Source: Channallabes apus (taxonomy: Eukaryota; Chordata; Actinopteri; Siluriformes; Clariidae). From it: a DNA stretch of 64,000 nucleotides. The notes below the pieces were generated by a model. The model made no database searches and was not told the origin of the DNA. It worked only from the letters and a program-made list of their open reading frames with translations. This document shows positions 1 through 9,303 of this stretch, in pieces. Both the position numbers and the translations under genes were made by a program. The DNA lies in assembly GCA_030522415.1 (NCBI GenBank), contig CM060118.1, positions 14,450,651 to 14,514,650 of the forward strand, in the 5' to 3' direction. Within the stretch, counting starts at the first letter, position 1, and each line of letters starts with the position of its first letter.

Positions 1-67
1 TTAACTCAGGCAACCAATCAGTCTTTTGCATATATCAAGGTGCGAATAAGCCACGCCCCCTAACAAC

Positions 68-219
68 ATTAGCATGTTGTTTGCATTATTCTAACATTAG
101 CATTACGCTAGCATGATGCTAATAATATTAGCATTTCGCTAGCATTATGCTAATTATATTAGCATTTCGCCAGCATGATGCTAGTGTGATTAGCATGTTG
201 CTAGCATGACGCCAATGTT
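68..219. repeat. 31-bp minisatellite, about 4-5 units
   Basis: Units beginning ATTAGCATT recur at about 68, 96, 127, 158 and 189, with a 31-bp period in the last four. Each unit contains TAGCAT and ATGCTA, so single strands can form small hairpins. Units differ at several sites, which suggests an old array. No coding potential is seen. Confidence 0.8.
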
Positions 220-434
220 TTGCAACGGGAAGCACCACTCACATTTTCTTCAGAAAATGCACCTGTCTAGTCTGTATTGTGATTCTATACATAAATAATC
301 TATTTCCAAACAAACTTGGCTATAGTTTAAAACAGGATGCTATGCTGAATGAATAGTTCAGAGCGCACCACCTGTAGAATTTTACAGGGACAGCATAATT
401 TTTTTCACTTCAAATAAACTCAGTCACTCATTTA

Positions 435-633
435 TTCTGTAAATAGGGTCGCGGGGGGTCTGGAGTCTATTCTCCCAGGAGACCTAGGGCATGAGGTGGG
501 GGTACATTCTGGACAGCGTGCCAATCCATCGCAAGAGTCTTTCCTCTGCTCCTACTGGCAATATAGGAACGCCAATTAGCCTGACCTGCATGTCTCTGGA
601 CTGTGGGAGGAAACCGGACTACACGAAGGAAAG
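435..633 (+). repeat. Dispersed fish repeat fragment (LINE/SINE-tail type)
   Basis: The text around GGGTCGCGGGGGGTCTGGAG, then the block about lines of text equivalent to 'lists of a site total', ending near GGACTGTGGGAGGAAACCGG, matches a very common teleost interspersed repeat. Related pieces lie at 28727-28850 and 50843-50950 (both opposite strand) and perhaps 55560-55650. I assign it to the 3' region of a non-LTR element or SINE by recall only. The apparent 69-codon reading frame at 491-700 is a chimera of this repeat and the next fragment, not a gene. Confidence 0.5.
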
Positions 634-735
634 CCTTCCCAGAAGAGTTGTAGCTGTTAGAGCTGCAAAGGGTGGGCCAACATCATACTGTATTGATTGA
701 GAATTGGATGTTACTCAAGTTCGCATGCATTCAAA
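634..735 (+). pseudogene. Tc1-like transposase C-terminal scrap
   Basis: Translation gives RRVVAVRAAKGGPTSY, the characteristic last residues of Tc1-like transposases; the intact copy at 62147-63169 ends IAAKGGPTSY. Nothing upstream of it in this frame belongs to a transposase, so only the extreme 3' end survives, fused to the preceding interspersed repeat. It cannot encode a working enzyme. Confidence 0.75.
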
Positions 736-739
736 GGCA

Positions 740-1493
740 GTATTCGAGTATTCTACCAAAAATGTAATCGATTAATCGGATAAAATGTACTTTCGTTTAA
801 TTAAACAGCAATGTAAAATATATAAGAGAAACCAAGATTAATTGGTTTTCTTTTCAGAAAAAAACAACAGCATTTTTTTAAGGCATACAGCATTTCATCA
901 AAAATAAACTTTAAGCTTTTCCTTGTATTGTGAATAATGACAAAGTTGACGGAGATGAATTAAGTGCATTACAATACCATACATTCTTATTTTAAAGAAT
1001 TTTCTCAGATGCAAAAACTAAAAAAAAAAAAAAAAAAAAAAAAGGTATTTCAAATGACTTGTCAAAAAACTAAAGCACACATTAAAAGAAATAATTCTAC
1101 AAAACATCAGAACTAAAAGTTTCTACAGCTCAGGCATAACATAAGCCTTTACTTAAAATTTATGCCGTTTTCTCTTGCTGGTTTCTTTTTCTCTTGGCTC
1201 GCTGATATTTTTATCGCTCCTGTCCATTTTGCAGCCCGCAACAGAACGTTCCCTTAAATCAATACACAGCTAACTGTTTGCGTCTCCTTCCACTTTTTGG
1301 GTGACTTAAGCGCTTCTTCTTTGTCTGTGTTTACTGGTGGCTTGCATCCGGAAGCGCGCTATCCCGCCAAACAAATAATTGCGCAGAAACATAACGCAAG
1401 CTTTTAAAATTAATTAAAAGAAGCTTCGAGGCAGAAAATTTTGCCTCGATCATTTTTTGCAATCGAGTTACTCGAGGAATCGCTTCAGCACTA
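740..1493. mobile_element. Degraded hAT-like non-autonomous element
   Basis: The left part has AATCGATTAATCGGATAAAATG and the right end reads ATCGAGTTACTCGAGGAATCGC followed by TTCAGCACTAG, typical of the sub-terminal and terminal sequence of fish hAT MITEs whose ends read TAGGGCTGCAACGATTCCTCG. The left terminus is not recognisable and no target duplication was found, so the boundaries are approximate. It contains poly-A at 1019-1043 and poly-T near 1568-1589. Confidence 0.45.
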
Positions 1494-1835
1494 GTAGAGA
1501 CCGAGTGAGAGGCTGAGTGAGATAATTTCCCACTCAGGATGGAATAAAGTTCAAACTTGGTTTCTCTCTTTTTTTTTTTTTTTTTTTTTAAATAGGGGTA
1601 TTTCCTGTTTTTTATTTTATTATCCACAACATATACATACACGCACTTGGAGCACAGACATCACATAGTTAACGTGATCTATAAAGTGATTAAAGCCAAA
1701 CGTAGCCAAATCTCAAACAAAATGACGAGGAGAGCCTTTTATCCAGCACTCCAGCATGTACAGGCACATCTGCATTGAAAATCAACAGAGCAGGAAAAAA
1801 AAAAAAATCCAATGAGTCACCGTACTACAGACGAG

Positions 1836-1837
<2 letters not shown>

Positions 1838-1870
<33 letters not shown>
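1838..1870. repeat. (TG)n microsatellite
   Basis: An uninterrupted TG dinucleotide run of about 16 units. A similar (CA)n run lies at 2203-2235. The rest of 1500-2730 holds no recognisable gene or element; the short open frames there cross simple repeats. Confidence 0.95.
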
Positions 1871-1872
<2 letters not shown>

Positions 1873-2199
1873 CAGAGCACTGTTCATTCCGGTCTTATGC
1901 CTGCCTTATAAATGAGCATGGCGGTATTTTGGACAATTCAGCCAAACCTGAATTTCAGAATGCTCCCCACAAGTACACAATTTAAATGATGCATTGATTT
2001 AAATTCTGCTAAATATAATATGAACATAATTTCCAATAATGTGCATGGACAGCAGGAGCTGACCCACATGCATAAGGAGCAGAGTAATACAGTATAAGCG
2101 AGATGTTGGTGTTACAACAGTTAAAACACCAGAACTGACTGTTCACTCACAGGAAGCATGTGTGAACACACTATTGTCAACACCATTGGGTATATCTCA

Positions 2200-2241
<42 letters not shown>

Positions 2242-2820
2242 CACACGTACTACCTGGCAAGATGTTGCAGCTATTCATATTTTTAAATTAAGTTGTACTG
2301 ATTTGCACTTTTTTTTTTTTTGTCCCAACAACAGATTTTGGAAGCACGAAGTAGGCGACACTTTTATCAGGCTCCAGTTTAATCCTCTAATTTAAAAAAA
2401 GAACAAAAACAGTTTTAAGCATCCAGAGTGATTTGAATGGATTTCCTATACAGCTATCCGACGTGTTTGCTAGCACTGCTGTGAGAGACTGAAATTAAAC
2501 GCAAGCAAATAAGAGCCAAGTTGTTTACTGAAACCAGAGTTTAGTGCACGCTCCGGTATAAAATATGAGCCTCGTTTATCATTCATGCCCGTGTTCTGTC
2601 ATTCATCATTTATCATTCACACCACAACGCTCGCTCGCTCCTCTTCAGGTGCTCACACCGGCATGCTGTGTGCTGTTGTGCTGGACTAATTCGAGTTTGC
2701 ATTAAAAAAAAATACTTTTTAAAAAAAAAAAAGGTTTTTTGCTCAACATTCGCCAAAACCTAAGAAGTTTTCAAACAGCTGTTTTAACTTTGCTACAAAT
2801 TTTCAGTTGGATGTAGCTTC

Positions 2821-2834
2821 TTAGCTATTTAAAT
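2821..2834. repeat. 14-bp target-site duplication, left copy
   Basis: TTAGCTATTTAAAT at 2821-2834 is repeated exactly at 3831-3844, immediately on either side of the LINE insertion. A perfect 14-bp direct repeat of this kind is the signature of target-primed reverse transcription. Confidence 0.9.
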
Positions 2835-3830
2835 CTTTCTTTGTCTTTCGGCTGTTCCCTTTCAGGGGTCGCCACAGCGAATCATCTGCCTCCATCTAAC
2901 CCTATCCTCTGCATCCTCTTCTCTCACACCAACTAACTTCATGTCCTCTCTCACTGCATCCATAAATCTCCTCTTTGGTCTTCCTCTATACCTCCTGCCT
3001 GGCAGTTCCAACCTCAGCATCCTTCTACCGATATATTCACAATCTCTCCTCTGAACATGTCCAAACCACCTCAATCTGGCCTCTCTGACTTTATCACCAA
3101 AACATCTAACATGGGTTATCCCTCTGATGAACTGATTCTTGATCCTATCCATCCTTGTCACTCCCAAAGAGAACCTCAACATCTTCAGCTCTGCTACCTC
3201 TAGCTCTGCCTCCTGTCTTTTCTTCAGTGCCACTGTCTCTAAGCCGTAGAGCATTGCTGGTCTCACCACTGTCCTGTACACCTTTCCTTTCATTCTCGCT
3301 GATGCTCTTTTATCGCACAACACACCTGACACTTTTCTCCACCCATTCCAACCTGCCTGTACTCGTCTCTTCACCTCCTTTGAACACTCTCCGTTGCTCT
3401 CGACCGTTGACCCTAAGTACTTAAAATCCTGCACCTTCTTTACCTCTGCTCCCTGTAGCCTCACTGTTCCTCTTGGGTCCCTCTCATTCACACACATGTA
3501 TTCCGTCTTGCTGCGGCTAACCTACATTCCTCTGCTTTCCAGAGCGTACCTCCACCTCTCCAAATTTTCCTCCACCTGTTCCCTGCTCTCGCTACAAAGC
3601 ACAATGTCATCTGCAAACATCATAGTCCATGGAGACTCCTGTCTAACTTCATCTGTCATCCTGTCCATCACTAGAGCACATCTTACCACTGTCTTACAGC
3701 TCTCATATATGTCCTGCACTACTCTAACATACTTCTCTGCCACTCCAGACTTCCTCATACAACACCACAGCTCTTCTCTTGGCACCCTGTCATACGCTTT
3801 CTCTAAATCTACAAAGACACAATGCAATTG
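2835..3830 (-). mobile_element. 5'-truncated RTE-like LINE, 996 bp
   Basis: The insertion is delimited by perfect 14-bp TTAGCTATTTAAAT duplications. Read on the minus strand it begins inside the reverse-transcriptase domain (5' truncation at 3830), runs through the C-terminal part of ORF2 and ends with a short 3' tail containing AGCCGAAAGACAAAG. 5' truncation plus a variable-length duplication is expected of LINE retrotransposition. The RTE assignment (Expander/BovB-like) rests on remembered similarity of the protein; a related clade is possible. A sequence resembling the same kind of 3' tail is at 48825-48960. Confidence 0.85.
2862..3827 (-). pseudogene. LINE ORF2 reverse-transcriptase fragment, one in-frame stop
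   Basis: The frame runs from the window-facing truncation at 3827 to the natural end at 2862. It shows CVFVDLEKAYDRVPREELW (fingers/palm), then FADDIVLCSES, the catalytic FADD motif of reverse transcriptase, then thumb and a C-terminal tail with FKYLGS and LRWFGHVQRR. A single TAG at 3522-3524, after ESRGM, splits it into 101 and 211 codons in the same frame, probably from a Lys codon. The segment usually found between the YESCKTVVRC block and VMDR, including an LHQG-type motif, appears absent, so the palm has an internal deletion. It is not functional: no endonuclease, truncated, deleted and stopped. Confidence 0.85.
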
Positions 3831-4126
3831 TTAGCTATTTAAATAATTACACCTTTAGCTTTGATCACGACCTGATGTCTAATTCACGTATGTTCTCAGA
3901 ACCACTCTTTCACAATTTGAGTCCTGAAGAAGAAATCTGAGAAGAAAATGTCCACAAAAGTGATAACCCTTCAGGTCGTCAGCTGACTTCATTTTATTGC
4001 CTCATCACGTTGCAGACTCTGGACCTGACCGACTGGAGCAGTCGGACCCCAGATCACAACACTGCCTCTAGCGGCTTGTACAGTGGCCACTATGTGTGTC
4101 ATAAAGTGATGCAACCATTATGCATG

Positions 4127-4687
4127 CGCGCACACACACACAGCAGAATAGACATACCTCGATGCTAAGGTGTCTCTTCTTTTGTCACGTCGACCATCGT
4201 CTCAGGTTACTGTTAATGAAAGGGTACTCGGTCTCATCCGTCTCCATCTCCCATCTTCCCCCATATTATTAGTCAAGCACAGAAAATGAAACCTCCATCT
4301 TCTCAGCACAAAGGGAAAAAAAAGCCATTGCATATAAAGAGTGTGAAAGATCTGCAAACTCATGAATGTACTATATTTGAACACGGACATCTGTTCAGTT
4401 TGGTGCATCTATTTCTCCGTTTCTGTGCTTTCAGATTCCCTCTGACAAAAACGAGGGAGGGTTTATGCACCTGAAGCTGAGATAAGAGTCACGATGATGT
4501 CTCATGATGGCTACAACACCACCACCATATCACCCTCTTCGCGCTCTAGGCTTGAACTTGTAATTAAGACGTGACAACAGCAGGTTGATTTCCCTTTAAT
4601 CAAAGAACAAGCATATTAAACTGGCTGAAAAATATATACGACAGACAATAAATAAATAAATAAAAGATAAGGATTAAGGTGTGTATC
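4127..4687. repeat. Dispersed ~540-bp repeat of unknown class, copy 1
   Basis: From a (CA)n run, through GATGCTAAGGTGTCTCTTC, TTTGTCACGTCGACCATCGT and GGCTACAACACCACCACCAT, to AAGGTGTGTA, this segment is repeated in direct orientation at 7548-8086 with roughly 90% identity by eye and small indels. Here it sits cleanly inside a Tc1 remnant. I see no terminal inverted repeats, poly-A tail, target duplication or long coding frame, so its class is unknown. Confidence 0.8.
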
Positions 4688-5062
4688 CTTCTTACCCTGA
4701 TGCACTCATGACTCTGGAATAGGCACAATCCGAACTCATCAGACCACATGACCTTTTTCCATTGCTCTAACGTCTAAATCTTTATTCTCCCAAGCAAATA
4801 AAAAATAATTTTAAATGGCGACACAGCTGTTCAGTCCAAATACTGAGAGTTCTTGTCACACCTATGTGTGGAAATACTCTTACTTTCACATAACTATTAG
4901 ATAGCTGTGATTTCGGACGAAACTGATCACTTTTCTTCCTTCATAGAAATGGAGGATGGTTCACCACTATCCTTCAGTGATCATGTTTTAGACAGTTTTC
5001 CTTAATACGTTTTCTTTGCTTAATGCAGGCCAAGAATGTGGCGGTTGTCGGACATGTCATGA

Positions 5063-6134
5063 ATTAGCTATAGTTATAAATATATAAAAAGAACGAGCGA
5101 TGTGAGTGCAGCATTGAAACTAGGACACAGCTTGGCAATGAGGTAATACTACAGAAATTGGAGGATATGTGGAAATGCACCCTAGGTGTCATCAGGTAAG
5201 CTAACACTTACTGACTTCAGCTCTGTGTAATCCTTCAAGAAAATATGAAACCCGAACTAACAACAGGGACGGGGGGGTTGTATTAAAACCCCACTCAGAC
5301 AGTTGCACACAGGAATTGAACGAGGCAACAAGAAGCTGTGAGGCAGCAATGCTACCTGCTGTGACAACACGCTGCTGTGAAGTGTATGCTTTAAATAAAA
5401 AATAAAGACTGTGCTATAAAGCGGATGGCGTATACAGAATATAACTGCACAATTATGTTCAATCGTCGACTTCTTGGATTTTTTTTCTGTTCGACCTTTT
5501 ACTATTAAATAGAAGACCATCAGAATGACCAAGCAATTTACTTTTTTTTGCCCTATAAAATGACAAAAACGATTTGTATGTTTGCATTTCCAGACGTGTA
5601 AAGGAGTCGTGTTGCGATACCGCTTGGCAAACCGGCTGATTGATCCTGGAACCCTAATAAAATGGTCTTGAACCAGCAACTCAACTAATAAAACAACCTT
5701 ATGGTTTGTTTGTTTTGTGTCTTAGTAATCATCATACCCAAAAGAATAAAGGAAGGCTTAAAGGCCAAAAATTCTCTCAGGCCCAGCAGTTATGAGACGG
5801 TCCTAAAAAAAAAAAAAACTTGGTCCACACTAGTGTCTTCTGGACAGCTGGCTGCTTGTTCGGAAACAGGCGAATCTATACACACAGAGAGAGCAACAAC
5901 TACAGTACAGTGTGAAGATGAGCAGCATTCCTGTTAATCTTGTCTTAAGAACAACACTAAGGATCAACACACTGAGGGTGTTTTCACATTAAGCACAAAC
6001 GATTGAGAGAAAGCAGATAGCACTGACGGCGACTTCCTCCGTTCTCATGTACGTGCCAAATTATACAGTACCGAAACTCGCGCATTTCAGACACGCATTT
6101 GGTGAGGTGAAGCTTTAGATGCACGTGTTCCCAC
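5063..6134. other. No recognisable gene or element
   Basis: AT-rich sequence with scattered homopolymers. Frames of 140 codons (5257-5679, minus) and 78 codons (5701-5937, plus) lack any recognisable domain, are not conserved in style with each other, and look like chance open frames. Confidence 0.5.
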
Positions 6135-6977
6135 TAGGGATGCTCAATTCGATTAATTTTCCCAACCGACAACCGCCGTTCGTTAACCGAACATTAACCG
6201 CTAACTGATCCGATTAGAATATTAAATTAGAATTAAATGAAAATAGAACTGAGGAGTGTCTGATTAAATATACAAACATGTGTCAGTTTTTATTTTAACA
6301 TGTGCGAACAACAGCACACAGAACATATCAAGAACAGAATCTGGATTCACACATCGACAGATTTTCACACACCTGCAGCGTTTCCGACAACAGAGAAAAA
6401 CAAAGTAATATAAATAAAAAGAATAAAATAAATAGGCCTGCACTAAATATTTTTTTTACTTAAATAACAAATTAAGATTACAAAACGAAAACACGCTGAA
6501 ATACCTTTGAAGCTTGCCTCAGGTAGGTGAATTTTTTCATACATTGGCTACTAAGTTTTTTCGGTTAAAAAAAAAAAAAATAGCAGGCCTTCCTCAAACT
6601 GTCTAGTTTTTATTTAAAAAAAAAAAAATCCCCACCAAAAGTGATAGCACACCATTCCCGATCGAGCCGCATGAAACGGTGTAACATACATGAGGGTCGT
6701 CGCAAAGCTGCAGGGCGAGAAACGGTCCAAAGTTTTAGGCGGAAGAATAATAAATGGATTTCGGGGGCATTTCTGGGGGAAGAGTAATAAGTGCGCCTAG
6801 GCACACTTAATAAAAAATAAATAAATAAAATATATATAGCGAGATCATATATATAGAGAGAGCGAGATATCTCTCTCTCTCTCTCTATATATATAAAAAC
6901 ATTTTAACCCGTTTAACTGATAGTCATAATCGGTCAAAATTCATTCTTTCAGTTAACGGTTAATATGAGCATCCCTA
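6135..6977. mobile_element. hAT-like MITE, 843 bp
   Basis: The left end TAGGGATGCTCA (6135-6146) is the exact inverse of the right end TGAGCATCCCTA (6966-6977). Flanks GTTCCCAC and ATTCCCAG agree at 6 of 8 positions, consistent with a decayed 8-bp hAT target duplication. Sub-terminal sequence is rich in TTAACCG/CGGTTAA on both sides. The interior holds poly-A runs and a TATA/GAGA hairpin near 6845-6892, but no transposase. Confidence 0.75.
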
Positions 6978-7547
6978 ATTCCCAGGAGTGAAAAGGCGGT
7001 TATGTTGGAGATGGGTCTCTCGAAGGAGAAAAAACTATTCATAGTTGAGTATCATTTCCGCTCATATGGAAGCCGTCGTGAACAAAAAAAAAAAAAGGTG
7101 GCAAAACACATTCCTTTCCACACTCGTCACATTCCCCAAAATTACCGCCACCTGATGCCTACTTGCGTGGGGAATGTTAAAGGAGAGCATGTTCGACTGT
7201 GAAGATCCACCAGGAACCGTGCCTGCATTTCGCGTCCCCTTTTGCAGGAGAGTTGAGAGTCCCTGAGAGTCGTGAAGGATATAACCATGAATGTCTACAG
7301 CGAGGCGGTGCATACACACTTCCAACACTTACATTATGCATACCGCGGTAAATCAACACACTAATAATTTGTGTATGTTAGTTTCTTTCAGGAAAAATAA
7401 ACCCAACAAGGTAATACTGTTGTTTTTTATATTTCATTGGGAGCAAACTGTACGATGGGCTTATTTGATTCTATCCGAGCCTGGAATGATCGTGTTCTCA
7501 CTGATCAAAACGACCCAGACTTTGGGGTCAAGTGTCCTCGGGAACGA

Positions 7548-8086
7548 TCCCACACACACACAATTATGGACATAATTTGATGCTAACGTGTGTCTCTACT
7601 TTTGTCACGTCGACCATCGTCTCAGGTTACTGTTAGAGAGTGGGTACTCTGTCTCATCTGTCTCCATCTTCCCCCATATTATTAAGCACAGAAAATGAAA
7701 CCTCCACCTTCTCAGCACAAAAGAAAAAGAGGCCATTGCATACAAACAAAGTCAGAGTGTGAAAGATCTGCAAATTCGTGAATGTACTATATTAGAACAC
7801 GGACATCTGTTCAGTTTGGTGCATCTATTTCTCTGTTTCTGTGCTTTCAGATTCCCTCTGACAAAAACGAGGCAGGGTTTATGCACCTGAAGCTGAGATA
7901 AGAGTCACAATGATGTCTCATGATGGCTACAACACCACCACCATATCACCCTCTTCGCGCTCTAGCTTTAAATTCCAATTAAGACGTGACACCAGCAGGT
8001 TGACTTCCCTTTAATCTGAGTAGCAAAGAACAAGCATATTAAACTGGCTGAAAAATGTGCCAGAAACATCTGGATAAGGTGTGTAC
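7548..8086. repeat. Dispersed ~540-bp repeat, copy 2
   Basis: Direct repeat of 4127-4687. Shared blocks include TTTGTCACGTCGACCATCGT, GAAAATGAAACCTCCA, GGACATCTGTTCAGTTTGGT and AAACTGGCTGAAAAAT. This copy carries small extra segments (for example CAAAGTCA before GAGTGTG and TGAGTAG before CAAAGAAC) and lacks the Tc1 context of copy 1, so the shared unit is limited to about 540 bp. Confidence 0.8.
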
Positions 8087-8362
8087 AGCGACAACACTTC
8101 TGTCGAAATATTTTCCTACGGAAAAATATTATTACACTAATAAATAAACACTCCCTCATAATCTGAGGAGCCTGAATTCAACCGCATTCTCATTACTTTG
8201 CTCTACGGGCAGCAGGAAAACTATTAACACAACAGCTGGATTGAGGCGGAGGGGCAGGAGAGGAGAGAACAGGGGGAAGGGAGCTGATGAGTGAAAGAGA
8301 CAGCAAAACAGAGCAAGACGGACCCACACAGACAGGGAAAAAAGACTGTGGTATTGACGGAC

Positions 8363-8366
<4 letters not shown>

Positions 8367-8415
<49 letters not shown>
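8367..8415. repeat. (AG)n microsatellite
   Basis: About 24 uninterrupted AG units. The minus-strand frames of 71-130 codons across it encode poly-Leu/Ser from the repeat and are not genes. A 16-nt G run follows at 8568-8583. Confidence 0.95.
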
Positions 8416-8418
<3 letters not shown>

Positions 8419-8586
8419 AACAGATATGAATAAATACATGAGATGATAAAAGTGCTAGGAATAAAAAGAGCAAAATGTGTGTGATTGCTGTACATGATTT
8501 TATATCACACTTCACCATTTCCCACACACTCACACAGCAAGAAGTCATGACACATTAGGAAGAAATTGGGGGGGGGGGGGGGGTGA

Positions 8587-9219
8587 ATAGACCAGGGTCT
8601 GAATTTTATTTTGATTTCTTATTTCTGTACAGTTTTTGTCCCCCTTATTTAATGCTCAGCATTTCCATTTCAGTTTTGCAAATGAGATTTCTAGCGGGAT
8701 TACGTCTTACCTCAGCAGAAACGGGGATAATCTAATGCCTGGGAAACGTGTGGTTTATGTAGGAGGCAGGCCTGTCAGTCAGAGTGCCATTAACCAGAGC
8801 AGAATCACAGGGTTTTTTTTTTTTTTTACATGCAAGGCTCACTCTTCTAACACGATCAGAGGCAGATGGGATCAAAGATGGCTGACACACAGGTTAGTCT
8901 GAGGGAGAAAAGAAAAGCACAGCTCACTGGCAAAAAACAACAACATGCGGCCACTGATTGAGTGAAAAAATCATGTCATGATGATGCCAGTGATGAGAGT
9001 TATTCATTCAACACACACACACACACACAGAAGAGGAGCTCATCCACACACATGAACACACTACAGAAATCCAAAAGCACTGCAGACATGACACCACAAT
9101 GCTTCTATAATTCACTGGATTGTTATTTTGCTAGAGCTCTTATGTTTATGGGCAGATAGGAATATATCTCACAATAGTTCTCCCAGTCCACTTGGAAAGC
9201 AAAAGATGAAAGACAAAAA

Positions 9220-9223
<4 letters not shown>
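8587..9223. other. No recognisable gene or element
   Basis: Apart from a T homopolymer near 8813-8827 and a short (CA)n near 9010-9028, I see no repeat boundary, domain or RNA structure here. Confidence 0.45.

Positions 9224-9300
<77 letters not shown>
9224..9300. repeat. (AT)n microsatellite
   Basis: About 38 uninterrupted AT units, palindromic in every register. The plus-strand frame across it is poly-Tyr/Ile and meaningless. Confidence 0.95.

Positions 9301-9303
<3 letters not shown>

Larger units (their letters stand above)
2735..5062 (-). mobile_element. Old antisense Tc1-like element split by two insertions
   Basis: Pieces of one Tc1-like transposase can be read on the minus strand. 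About 3900-3945 gives RTQIVKEWF-stop-EH, 4020-4110 gives VQAARGSVVIWG, and 4696-4770 gives EQWKKVMWSDEFGLCLFQ, which includes the first catalytic Asp (SDE). The element is interrupted by an RTE-like LINE (2835-3830) and, between the VQAARG and SDE pieces, by a ~540-bp repeat of unknown class (4127-4687). Several stops and frameshifts make it dead. Outer limits are judged from resemblance to fish Tc1 non-coding sequence and are approximate. Confidence 0.7.

Noticed and set aside
491..700. 69-codon frame
   Set aside because: Spans the junction of an interspersed repeat and a Tc1 3' end; a chance fusion.
3155..3834. Plus-strand frames of 89 and 146 codons
   Set aside because: Shadows of the minus-strand LINE ORF2; Ser/Leu-rich composition and no domain.
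4720..4790. Host exon with EQWKKVMWSDE
   Set aside because: This is the Tc1 catalytic motif in antisense, part of the 2735-5062 remnant.
5257..5679. 140-codon minus frame
   Set aside because: No motif, odd composition, and no neighbouring exon-like frame.
8156..8548. Leu/Ser-rich membrane-like protein of 71-130 codons
   Set aside because: The apparent membrane segment is encoded by the (AG)n microsatellite.
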